Made by a program: the position numbers and the translations under genes
The notes under the pieces: generated by a model
Database searches by the model: none
The model's input: only the letters and a program-made list of their open reading frames with translations
What the model was told of the DNA's origin: nothing
Part shown: piece after piece, positions 57,101-64,000 of the stretch
How positions within the stretch are numbered: position 1 is the first letter of the stretch
How the letters are laid out: the number at the start of each line of letters is the position of its first letter
Assembly (NCBI RefSeq): GCF_017916325.1
Contig: NC_090139.1
Span: forward strand, 124,001-188,000
Length of the DNA: 64,000 nucleotides
Direction: 5' to 3'
From: Leishmania martiniquensis
Taxonomy: Eukaryota > Euglenozoa > Kinetoplastea > Trypanosomatida > Trypanosomatidae

Positions 57101-57247
57101 AACTGCTGCTGCCGTCTGCGCGGTGTGGACGACATGCGGCGTCGATATGAGAGAGGGTGCCCCGTCCGCTGTTCCCGATGAGGCAAGGGCGGGCGAAGAT
57201 GTTGCGGATGTCTGCGGAGGCAGTGGCGAGGCTTCACTCGCGCTCAT
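48137..57247 (-). CDS. Giant non-canonical poly(A)/terminal uridylyl transferase-like protein
   Basis: The 3036-residue protein contains a DNA-polymerase-beta-type nucleotidyltransferase split by long inserts. Its first part, at about 1040-1110, has LPYYDFITVLP, AEVRVHGSITTGLALPSSDV and DLLVVGY, giving the GS and D-x-D catalytic pair. After some 550 residues of low complexity, VPVIKLTDKATGTKVDITF (about 1659) supplies the third Asp, followed by FLKYCVRSLGVGE and PGGVTSFAIYLMVLHFYN. A PAP-associated domain lies near 2180 (LFLDFCHYYGCAFNYEASGIR). This is the layout of TRF4-like poly(A) polymerases and TUTases, which add A or U to RNA 3' ends. All three acidic residues are present. The N-terminal 1000 residues are Ala/Ser/Pro-rich and the last 500 Gln-rich. 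Start: ATG 57247. Confidence 0.9.
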   Translation of the reverse strand: MSASEASPLPPQTSATSSPALASSGTADGAPSLISTPHVVHTAQTAAAVPARDRFAALSRAFSRPSTDVGTSPSLSPSSTATGSELHKGCKGAAALRSIVISASSPLNSSASSTPAKFFPALAAGTSLLDRLQPSLTSADAQMAARSMAGAPAAAAARAFLSSKAEPKGIHRSADADSLKGGSGGGTGSAIATSSSAAAPAAGSSARQPPLLTTSPGKLYRPPHAREDSLKQTLSAGDGGSGGADLTVASMDPITTESAATRTPSATAAAMPNASSSSSPPPLRPSVSGARSVSIDARSPAAPPCDSSALAAPSSTVSVAETTAALGLGASLATPLQPPTMSEDGQHGGTAAAAEPLSMRPLPVTAAPTECAAAGKREEAEPPPKLSRSAKRKQKMRAAAAAAAAAAAAAAAAEAERHLQPGAEAGVDAAAQRTGDGAAPSEGDAVAAASGTKATGIAFCAHSSSSRAAPNTCSVSRRPGWHPSLTTSAAASAGLTGDGALSATADTEVTVSRGNGGPHATNVPKDWMSIPAAGAPLSTSYAGHLSSTMPGVSDATGQQPSTERGMARVGAPQTRGGSGEGGGSVTYMNGFEYRPLQRLRHPQEHYAVSPLSQQQLQMTLHGCHSSSHMAIPQQQQQFHAWAPPSGADFTSTAGPISPSSTNAKAPLTSGAASASVTSAAATMCDPAIAAMSASVGGAAPSLQRAPGLHRGRGAAAAVASQSVAEQLAPHPSPPPPTALTETVRTPPSTPLRLHSDHLPNMRVGVSTTVSGSPSAPAADAMAPAAASKVVTSSTRNFTAPRADALISSLKMNSNVTATGVEGTGCPTLSTASGMSRNHHRGSASLPMRSSSVSGHFSQRPRQQHHRTTSLGGGGLEGGAGNMHMTYQEDMEAPSSMPPGAALEHTSAATSPHMPSASVGGPLAAASWGSGPTHGRSATAKHKGANNVRTLSRGGSSLYSTRHGHPQPQAMSMMTRPPGNYMQHTYGGVLNASQQGISLMGGSGGGGGQQPMSHHPPRPQPQPPTASPPLLPYYDFITVLPTFVEACLTLQPEDEANREQLCWTIEAVLRKHLNQRAEVRVHGSITTGLALPSSDVDLLVVGYQPIAPLEALQRLSKALLELDEDSKNDALRLQELIEAELQHRRRQLIEEEREWAKHLALVATASARDAAAPEDLHCTKKSHSVSRSGSSDHCEAARSERSGGGPDGYRATAEINDAQCGQESSLSPKCATRRQSTAKNLLEAKSTTGEAPVLDELDEVPRGAPNRGASRSAPCGLSLPTHGMAGACLERSGSSPSSSMSTESSPACFSAGAFSLDTRKVFLTVSAAVEDDTEFLQLASGAGAVPARSKSGVSYADSTSVCRLHDPDASAAEDTEVYGTIGDVEQAEEVFRGQIEKDYNFSTSVDLSSLFAPSMGGVMPPVAPPPPPAAAAAAGGAGVGRASGAANGLALQASMTRLHDAASMVSSCESAAASGCAEREGDAQPLPSAMTAGRQHSKDGIAAQGQVLPRSKAADAEVSSPEAEYQRAQRRLVDGSTAAQGGAAAGTNGDAAASMAEALQANREAVAADKAAASPPLSEAAPTAAVSDEKVATVRTATPTPVTQGHSARDLAGGGGAGHLTYVPVHEGPLFLVQAIIATRVPVIKLTDKATGTKVDITFAGGEHWRSMQLTRSLLDVFPHARPLILFLKYCVRSLGVGESEPGGVTSFAIYLMVLHFYNECRKRIILLLRERNAASSLSEGKIQQTAGAEAAEPQQRQDHPADETARRGDAGDRSAASPATSHPTATRQGASPTAGSAPLNLGLLELMLGEYLVRVEQRHAQMVEEARARRSRSLGASRIGGVAESSRDGKDSQKAASVALHESLSEAAATGACATIKAAYARDDKERLRAIRQTILGFVGDPAAAVKADGEDSAALTQEQQLALSNAAVGACGGDATAGASCRSSSSSRKSTSPLQEQRPTSVTGTVHSGSGAISAPGAGEAPSPAVDAASSRLAPPPHHYLLKTVEPQPHERVASELSHADIPSAEEAAGGHGEKTVEKDLRTVRLTEAGLAPAVVNHEARAGVATAAAVEGTEKSLETRSVIASSADCTDPEKVGRNSAQSASPTAETETADTLAASADGTGDLANGQGATGTHASQVADAAPADVWTSSATSAEQRHMDEDDAFDAFAADFLRRQATVSDLFLDFCHYYGCAFNYEASGIRFAADGSSDVVAKPPLCSRRGQHFHMTSPFDAEYDLTARMTHMRDFQWLCWWFAEWGAARQSPQYYGSCSLQYVLQCLSPMSADADCQAVHQALMRQAIAAARSAESTALVRKCPEGGPAGEGGRPRDGRSAPVCASQENMGTHAHMALQQPAQPAPRRPRMMMTPMGGNATMHGAQPQQSQGMGSNIATMSINPHAHPQRRVHASMSSMHVNSGTRVEQQRRGDAMAVQQYAAAPFPHLQSMMMLPCSPAHTYQQLPQHQANLSGASTMDAVMYAGAGGFGGHDHRSAPPPKGSSGSIVSSSNTAASAAKKGSASQRYQGSDGVSTTVHEAPAIHAASSRSRSLPASESGATAAVTASTWTPARQCPSLKLPCVDAREEVFDTSASRAAATPTTAGAIVVHGYHDEGDDADSGDTVAAAAAAASSASESCAFAHPYGESQEGTWTSRTATTPATVYGGNSPLDGVDMVLASVEGGDEEDEAGGIGGDRDHSGERAAHHIGHLDQYGGLEGANAVMPQLYQQQLAPHHAQAATEAVTRFIHRGTSLEGNAGVVEQDADGPCDCYARNMMYAGNYSYPAPQQLSAPYGRAYPANPSAGSYASPQQQYQQQQEHAAAAAAFYYHAFALRQQRRQHPVAGPGVGATAGYYGQQQQQQPIISGNSGLLAVHNGASSSFSYPSPAVYYDVQQPLWQPQQQQPQYHMAQQSSGLDVALTAAATDQDGGSSHRSDGTSSTTATSGSAPQQQSQQQRAFTYTPYAGYPHVIFDVSGAHSADVAWASGGGGEMPQQQHSAAMRMSSMMGYQNTAAAATAAGPPLNSTSGDAGLCSSEPQRHQ

Positions 57248-58596
57248 TCTTTAGACCGTTTCCTTTTTTTTTCGCGGTTAAGTGACGACTACGACAACGG
57301 CGGCGGCGGGAGAGGAGCGACGGTCACAAAGAAGCGAAGCTCGAGTGGGAAGACACGCACACACAGACGCACTCACTGCATACGGGCAACGACGGAGCGA
57401 GCGAGTCAGCGCATACACACCTGTAATGATGCGTGTATGCGGAGGCTTCACGCGCACACAGACACGCGGACGAAAGTGATCGACGAGCGCCTGAAGACAG
57501 AGAAGCAGCGAACTCGTCCGAGTCGGAGAAGAAAAACTGAAGGTGAAATGGGGAAAGACGAATGCGGGTCCGAAATGTTTTTCCTCCCCTCCAATAAGGC
57601 GTCCTCGACGGAGTGGAAAGCAAACGAGAAGCGAGGCAGTCAACGCCGCAAGTGCTCGTCGTTGCGTGCTTCCGACTAGCCGAACACACCCACACTCGCC
57701 CCCCCCCCCCACACACAGACTGAGAGGGAGAGAGACCGACCGACCTACAGAGTTACGTACACACACACACACACAATAAGAAAAGAAAGACGCGCGGCTT
57801 TCAGGCAAAAAAAAAGTGTGTGCGTGTGCCCGCCGCAAATAAAAAGAGACTTGAATGATGCGTCAACGCCACGAGGCACCAGGAGCAGGCAGCCACCGTC
57901 GCAGAGTTGGGTGGGCGTTGCCGAAGAGACCAGAAGCGAGAGGCGCACGAACGAAGATGCACAGGGGGTGAAGAGCCGCGAGAGTGGGTGAGCGGGATGG
58001 TGGGCCCCACAGTGGTTGCCCTTCTTCGGGTTCCCGTTCACCGTTCTGATTCACTCGAAGACACACACACAGACAGACAGACGCATAAAATATATCTTTC
58101 TCACAACCGCTCTCCCCCTGTGACACCACTTCCGTTACGCCTGCGTTGCCTCCGTCTCTCCTGCTTTTCTCCAATGTGATGAGGGGCGTGCGCCGTCTGC
58201 TGATACAACAGGCCCTTCTTCCCTCTCCCCTCCTCAGCACCACTCTTCGTCCCACCCGCTCAGTGCGCGCTGGCGTGTGTGTGTGAGCGTGGGTACACGC
58301 GCCTGGAAGCGTGCTTCTGCCGTTTACCAGCTCGTACTTGGTGTGGAAAGAGGTGGATAGAGAGAGCGCGCGAGCGAAAGGGGAGGGGCAAAGCTGCGCT
58401 CGTATGTGTGCGTGTGCGTTTCCGTGCGCCGTATTAGTTCCTCTAAGGGTCACACAAAGAGGTTACCGTGGCTTTCCGTCTCACTTGCGCACTCCTCGCG
58501 AGGAGTTGGGCTGCTGTTAGTGAGGGGTCGGGTAGAGATGTTTGGATGTCAGGCAAGACACGAAGGTGGCCACCGTGCCGATCAACTCATCCATAC

Positions 58597-58625
58597 AATA
58601 TATGTATATATATATGTGCGTGTGT
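58597..58625. repeat. TA/TG dinucleotide repeat
   Basis: Interrupted TA runs lead into a TG run. Confidence 0.75.
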
Positions 58626-59360
58626 AAGTGGGAGGGGGGGTATGTATTACGTGTCTGTGTTCCGTCAGCGCACACAAGTGGCCCTGCTGCCATCAACACG
58701 CACGCCTTTACACTCGCACTTGTAGACACACACACACACGAAGGAGCGGCTTCTGTCACGTGCGTACCACCCACACCGACAGGCAGACAGACAGGGTACC
58801 CCTACGAGTGAAGGAGAGAGAAAGGGGGGGGCGGTACTGCTAACGCTGCGGCTACTGCTATGATACGTGAAGTGGGGGGAGCGGAGGTACGTGCACGGCA
58901 AGTGAGGGGCGCAGCAGCAGCAGCAGCAGGAGGAGGAGGGGGGTATGATCGATGGGAAGGAATGTCTCTTTGCACGGCTCTGTGTGCGTGCGCCAATCCG
59001 CCGTGACGCACATGCGAGTGAGGGGAAGTGAAGAGGGGGAGAGAGGGGGAGGGTGGTGGTGGTGAGGTGAAGAGACCAGAGAGAGAGGGAGGGAGGGAGG
59101 TAGACGGCGTGCACAAGAGGTGCTTCTGCCACCTTTTTTTTCATACCCGCGCCGCTTGCACGCCCTTATGAGACCCCCCCCACACACATACATACATACA
59201 TACACAAGAAAAAAATAATGCGCCTCTGATAGGCACCATCGGCAGCCTCGTTGCCGACGTAAGCTCTCGCGTCTGCACACAGCTGCTCGAGTCTCCAGAG
59301 CACAGGCGTTGATCGCCGCGAGGAGTGAGGAGGCCCTCGGAGTCATCTCCCTCCTACTGC

Positions 59361-59394
59361 ATATGCATATATATATATATGCATGTATATATGC
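59361..59394. repeat. Palindromic TA-rich repeat
   Basis: ATATGCATATATATATATATGCATGTATATATGC-type sequence forms a near-perfect palindrome that could extrude as a hairpin. It lies within the 4.85-kb gene-free region. Confidence 0.75.
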
Positions 59395-62100
59395 ACTGCT
59401 GTTTTCACGTATGCTTGTGTGCGTCCCGCCTCCTGCCGACGGGCACCGAGACGAATTCAACACAAAAGGGTCCGCGTCCGTCCTCGTCCTCGTCTCTCTT
59501 TCTCTGGTGCGCCAGAGCGCCTAAGAGATTCGACCGCGCCCCTCCCCCTCAACACACGCACCCGTGCGCCTCTTGGCGGAGGAGGTGGAGGCGGCAGAGC
59601 GACAGTAGCAACAGAAGAGGATGACCGACATACAAACACACGGCCCAAGCCGTACATGGAGGAGGTGGAGGCTTGTGTGTGCTGTGTGGAAGAGGCAGCG
59701 AAGACGACAGGTGCAGAGGCACGCCAAGCGCAGGAGGAGAAGCGACATCCGCCCGCATCCATTTATGCCGAACCAGCGACGGACGCAGAGACACACACAC
59801 GCACACGCCGAAAGATATGATGAGCCCCCAAAAAAAGCGAACAGAAGAGGGGGAGGGGAGGGGAGGCCATCTGGCCACTGAGCATGGGCTGCGGAGGACT
59901 GCGTAGCGACGGAGGCGCCCCGATTGCGAACGAGAGGAAGAAAAAATGTGTATGTTTATGTGTGTTTTGGGGATGGGGGGCTGACGACAATGGCGGTGGT
60001 GGTGGTGCGGTACATTACAAGGTGGCCTATGCGATACGCACGCCCCCCTCCCCCCGGGACACGCTCAGAGGGAGGGGGAGAGACGCACAGATATGCACAT
60101 CACCATCGAAAGCGATTGTACGCAACACATCACTCTTGCGAGCGGCCACCGCGATGGCAACACCCCCGCCGCTACGGCGCGCCCCCCCCTTTACTTAGCT
60201 TGCGTATGCTCGGCATGGCAGACTCTCCCAGTGGCAGAGATAGAACATAAAAGCGCACCCCCTCCCCTGACGCATTACGTCAGACAGTCCGTCGGCCAGA
60301 GAAGGGGAGGGAGGGAGGGAGGGTGGCTTTAAAGACAGACCGGAGTTGACATCGAAGAGGCGCCCCAACAACAACAACAGTACAAATACCAGCGCAGTTA
60401 CGCACCCGTGACAAAGAAGGAGAGAGACAGAGAGGGAGGGAGAGCGAGAGAGAGGGAGGGGGGTAAAGGCGCAGCTTCTACGAAATTGTGCACACGCATC
60501 CACCCACCCACCCTCGCTCGCTCAGACGCTCAGACGCGTCAAGACACCGGCGAACGAACAAAAAAAACGAAAAGGGATGGCAAGTCGGATGTGGAGAGAG
60601 GGGGGAAGGAGACCGACGAAGGCGGTGGTCTTTGCCGTGGCTGCTGCTACGCCATCCCGTCGTGCACGCCGCTGTGCCCGTTGAGCCTTTGTTCGGTGCG
60701 GAGTGCGTGGCGGAGGGACGAAGGCGTCTTGGGGGAGGAGGCAAACCGAGGCCACACACACACACACACAGGCGCGCATACACATCGACTGAAAGGATGT
60801 ATGGGGTGCGAGAGAGAGAGAGGGGATGGGGTGGGGAGCAAGCGAAGATATGAACATGGGCAGAAAATAATGTGCGGGACATCGAAAAAAAACCGCCGAT
60901 TTCGAATGAGCGCGCGCGAAGGACAAAAAGTGGCCACGGCAGGCAGGCAGGCAGGGAAGAGCGGCCTGCCTGCCGTGTGACGCGAGGAGACACTAAGGCT
61001 GGCGTGCGCATGTGCGGGCTTTGTCACCCGCGAATCTTAAATGATGAGACGAAATCGGAAGGGAGGGAGTCGGCAAGTACAGCAGCAACGACACGTACGC
61101 GTTGGTGATGAGCGTTTTCATTTGGCGGCGCTGTTAGGGTGAGACCGGCTGGCGGAGGAGGTGTGTGTGTGCGCGTGTGTGTGTGCACGCGAGGGACCAT
61201 GAAAGGGAAAAGGAGGAAGAGGACGGGGGAGGGGGGAAACCACACACACAATAAAGGGGGAGGGGAGGGAAGAGGAAGGGCGAGAGCGAGACAGCCGACG
61301 CTCATGCCAGCAGGGCAATGAGGGAGCGGCTAATTAGGGGGGAGGGAGGGAGGGAAAGGCAAAGAGGAGAGATGAGAAGGGGCACTGTGTGGTGTGTGTG
61401 TGTGGAGGGGGGGCAGTGAAAACAGAGAAGACCACACACACACATGAAAAGCGAACTGTGAGCGCAAGCACGAAAAAAAAAGCAAAACTAAGTGTCGCCT
61501 AACGAGAAACAGGTGCACCCCAGTGCCTGCTGCCCCCCCAAAAAATTTCTTCTAAGCGGACAACGCTTCCAATTGCTGCAGAAGAGCGTACCGATTTTTA
61601 TATCTGCTTTCCATTCCGTGCACACACACACACACACAGACACACAGAAGAGAGCGAGGATCCAAAGAGGGAAGGCGAGGGCCGATGGGAAGAAGGGGCG
61701 CGGGGTGGTGGTGGTAAAACGTTTTCGCTTTCTCTGAGTGTGTGCAGGTGTGGAGGCAGACATGCGCCATATACACAGATCCACACGCACAGCCTTGCTA
61801 TCCGCTACCACCCTTCCCGTCTCCCTTCTGCTCTTTTCTCTCTCGACCCCAGCCTCTCTCTTACCCCCCTCCCCCCGAAGGTCGCGATGCTACGCAGGGC
61901 CTCGAGGCAAGCCCTTGCGCAGGTCAGGTTCGCACGCGAAGAGGAGTCGTTGGGCAAAGCTGCCGACAGCCAACGTGACAGGCTCGCGCCCCCCCCCACT
62001 CACGCGCCCGCGGGCGAAACCGTCCGTTGCCCCATACCCCCCCTTTCCCTTCCGCATGACCCCCTCTCTTTGGACCTTCGCTCGGGGCAGGGAGACCTCC

Positions 62101-63993
62101 TCACAGCATTGCGTCACGCAACTTGCGCGTCGTCTCAACTTTTGACCTGGCCAGCGCGAGGAGCCGCAGCACACGGCGGGACTTCAGATGCAGCCAAACC
62201 TCGTGCGCGAAAAGGTACAGGGAGCTTGCGAAACCGATGGGGAGGGCGACATTCGTGTACAGGTAGGCCATCTCGAAGGAGCGCTGGCCCAGCAGCGTGA
62301 AGAGCAGCGCGACCTGGTTCGCCATCGTCCACCTTGTCGACGGCTGCGGCGCGGAGACGGAGTCGCCGTGACCCACACAGAAGGGTGGTATGAACCACAA
62401 CATGTCCCGGAGGTGTAGCTGCGCCTTCGTGCAGCTGTACACGGCGAAGGAGGGTGGTACCGGCGTTGCGGTGCTCGCCATGTCAGTCGCGTACATGGTT
62501 GCCGTCGCTGCCGAGCGGGCGATGCTGCGCCAAGACCAGGTAAAGTACATGAGCGACCACAGCGCCTGGAGGAAGAAGAAGAGCATAGTGAGGTACGTCC
62601 AGACCATCAGGCGCTCAAGGCTTAATAGTTCACAACGCTGCCACGCCCACAGCTGCCGCTCCGCCGGCGCGGCGACGCGTGTGTGCTGCCGCCGTTGCCG
62701 CTCTGCTCGGCGCTGCTGCTTGAGGCTGTAGAAGCGCTGCAGCCGCATGAGAAAATCGGGGACGTGAAGCTGATGAAGCGCGCCCTGTATCCAGGCGCGC
62801 CACGTGGCCTTCAGGTGCGCCGTGGCGAGGAGACGCTGTAGCCGCCGGCCCAAGGACCAACACGACTGGTGAGAAAAGCTGCTAAGGTTGCCGCGGTAGG
62901 CGAGGGTGCTTCTTCCAGTGGCGGGCAGACACGGCATCGCTGAGGGGGGAGGAGGCCCCTGCGATGGTTGGCGTGGAAGCTGCGGCAGCAGCGGATTGCA
63001 CGGGTTGCGGGTGAAGTCTGCCACTGCGGCAGAGGTCGGGGTCCGCAGGTGCGCCCCCGTAAAGCCACCACACGGAATGGCAGTGGCAAGGCCCCCCACC
63101 CCACTGGGCGTCTCAGCAGCCGGCGCGCTTTGCTCCGTTGCCTCTTGCATCACGCGCAGGACATCGCGTAGAGGCCCACGCGCTTCATCGCTAATAGCGA
63201 CCTCTTGGCCCTTGTCCTCGTCGAACCCCAAGATCTCGCTCTGACGCAGCAAGGCAGACGTCGCCGCACCGAACTCCTCGTCGTCCGCCGCTTCGTCGCC
63301 CCCGTCGCACAAGCCGGCTGCCATGAGCGTGAGGGACACGACGGGAAGTGTCGGGGTAGGATCCTCGACAGCGAAGATACTACACATTCGGCCCCCGCTG
63401 ACCAACGCAGTCGGCGGCGCCGCTGCATCTGGCCGCATAATAACTGGCTCCGGGACGTCGACGAACATCGCCGCATCTTGCTGGGGGTATGGGACGAAGG
63501 CGAGGCACCACGCCATCCAGCGAAGTCTGCGCAGCGCCGCAGCCGCTGCTGCCATTCGACGGGCGGCCTCCTCCTGCCCCTCTTCGCCTCTACCGCCCCC
63601 GGGACTACTAGCGTGTTGCAGCTGCTGAAGCGCGCGCCTGCGCAGCGTGTAGCCGCCGACCAACAGCGCCGCATACGCGGCCGTGCCCAGGAAGCTGGAG
63701 GGGATCAGCCAGAGCCACAGAGCCGTGTTCGTGCCGAATCTGAAGCTGTGGAAGGCGAAGTAAAAGTTAAGCGTGAAGCGCCACGTCGCGAGGCCGCTGC
63801 AAATCAGAAAGCCGAGCCCAAGGCCGAAGTACGTCATCGTTGGCGCGTGCCCGCCACGCCCGACACTGACGGAGTGGGTAAAAACAGCCGCAGCGGCACC
63901 GGTGGGTGACAGGAGAACCGAGTCCGTACGCGCAGCACCCGCCACTTCAGTCGGCGCCACCGCAGACGGCGGTATCGACACTGCTCCGCTCAT
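62101..63993 (-). CDS. Multi-pass membrane protein of unknown function
   Basis: The 630-residue protein is not recognised. Hydrophobic segments lie near the N-terminus (MTYFGLGLGFLICSGLATW and, after a short loop, ALWLWLIPSSFLGTAAYAAL), then come about 300 residues of soluble loop with acidic and Pro/Ser-rich stretches. Further segments follow (LMVWTYLTMLFFFLQALWS, MANQVALLFTLLG, and VALPIGFASSLYLFAHEV), giving four to five helices. A basic, Gln/Arg-rich patch (SLKQQRRAERQRRQ) precedes the third helix. Start: ATG 63993, seven bases from the window edge, so the 5' end cannot be checked further. No transporter or channel signature is visible. Confidence 0.8.
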   Translation of the reverse strand: MSGAVSIPPSAVAPTEVAGAARTDSVLLSPTGAAAAVFTHSVSVGRGGHAPTMTYFGLGLGFLICSGLATWRFTLNFYFAFHSFRFGTNTALWLWLIPSSFLGTAAYAALLVGGYTLRRRALQQLQHASSPGGGRGEEGQEEAARRMAAAAAALRRLRWMAWCLAFVPYPQQDAAMFVDVPEPVIMRPDAAAPPTALVSGGRMCSIFAVEDPTPTLPVVSLTLMAAGLCDGGDEAADDEEFGAATSALLRQSEILGFDEDKGQEVAISDEARGPLRDVLRVMQEATEQSAPAAETPSGVGGLATAIPCGGFTGAHLRTPTSAAVADFTRNPCNPLLPQLPRQPSQGPPPPSAMPCLPATGRSTLAYRGNLSSFSHQSCWSLGRRLQRLLATAHLKATWRAWIQGALHQLHVPDFLMRLQRFYSLKQQRRAERQRRQHTRVAAPAERQLWAWQRCELLSLERLMVWTYLTMLFFFLQALWSLMYFTWSWRSIARSAATATMYATDMASTATPVPPSFAVYSCTKAQLHLRDMLWFIPPFCVGHGDSVSAPQPSTRWTMANQVALLFTLLGQRSFEMAYLYTNVALPIGFASSLYLFAHEVWLHLKSRRVLRLLALARSKVETTRKLRDAML

Positions 63994-64000
63994 GCCCCTC

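Larger units (their letters stand above)
57248..62100. other. Gene-free region of 4.85 kb
   Basis: The largest gap outside the repeat array. I found no protein with recognisable motifs on either strand and no tRNA-like or spliced-leader-like sequence. It carries GA, CA and GT runs, TA repeats at 58597-58625 and 59361-59394, and tandem GGCA units near 60940-60955. It probably contains a very long 3' UTR of the gene ending at 62101 and the 5' UTR of the polymerase-like gene. Confidence 0.55.

Noticed and set aside
61888..62300. Plus-strand frame starting MLRRASRQALAQ
   Set aside because: Overlaps the end of the membrane protein gene on the other strand, becomes low-complexity quickly and has no recognisable motif.
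1..64000. Bacterial features such as operons, CRISPR arrays or insertion sequences
   Set aside because: Gene style, families and spacer structure are eukaryotic and trypanosomatid; no direct-repeat/spacer array or transposase is present.

Overview
The window looks like nuclear DNA of a trypanosomatid close to Leishmania (Leishmaniinae). It has large intronless genes with GC-rich third codon positions, all on one strand. Long UTR-like spacers full of CA/GT, GA and TA tracts separate them, and pyrimidine tracts precede several starts. Neighbours such as a CAP5.5-like calpain, adenylosuccinate lyase and ribosomal protein L11 recall the gene set I associate with Leishmania chromosome 4; that synteny is from memory, not from a search. 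Starts were set on ATG codons, because bacterial-style starts (GTG, TTG) do not apply here.

Layout. From 1 to 5967 lies a very GC-rich tandem repeat: one 4037-bp unit plus a partial second copy, continuing off the left edge. It has no convincing gene, but carries a degenerate fragment related to the 3' end of the first lectin-like gene. From 5968 to the right edge everything convincing is on the minus strand, as expected for one directional cluster transcribed right to left. Order in the direction of transcription: a multi-pass membrane protein (62101-63993); a giant non-canonical poly(A)/poly(U) polymerase-like protein (48137-57247); an LLP/DUF2423-like nucleolar protein (45870-46829); an ARF/ARL GTPase (43426-43998); ribosomal protein L11 (41690-42256); a decayed gene (39998-40636); adenylosuccinate lyase (37580-39001); the calpain-like protease (33800-36367); an MEKK-like kinase (26045-30130); a TPR protein (21742-22827); a large low-complexity protein (17314-20532); APC10 (14865-15878); and three tandem C-type-lectin-like surface proteins (13044-13964, 10679-11401, 7889-8683).

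The genes do not form a pathway, as is usual for trypanosomatid clusters: RNA 3'-end modification, ribosome biogenesis and translation, vesicle traffic, purine salvage, cell-cycle control and signalling sit side by side. The lectin-like trio next to the repeat array is the most lineage-specific part. Dispersed 80-148 bp repeats at 6125, 12081 and 24061 are candidate extinct retroposon (SIDER-like) pieces.
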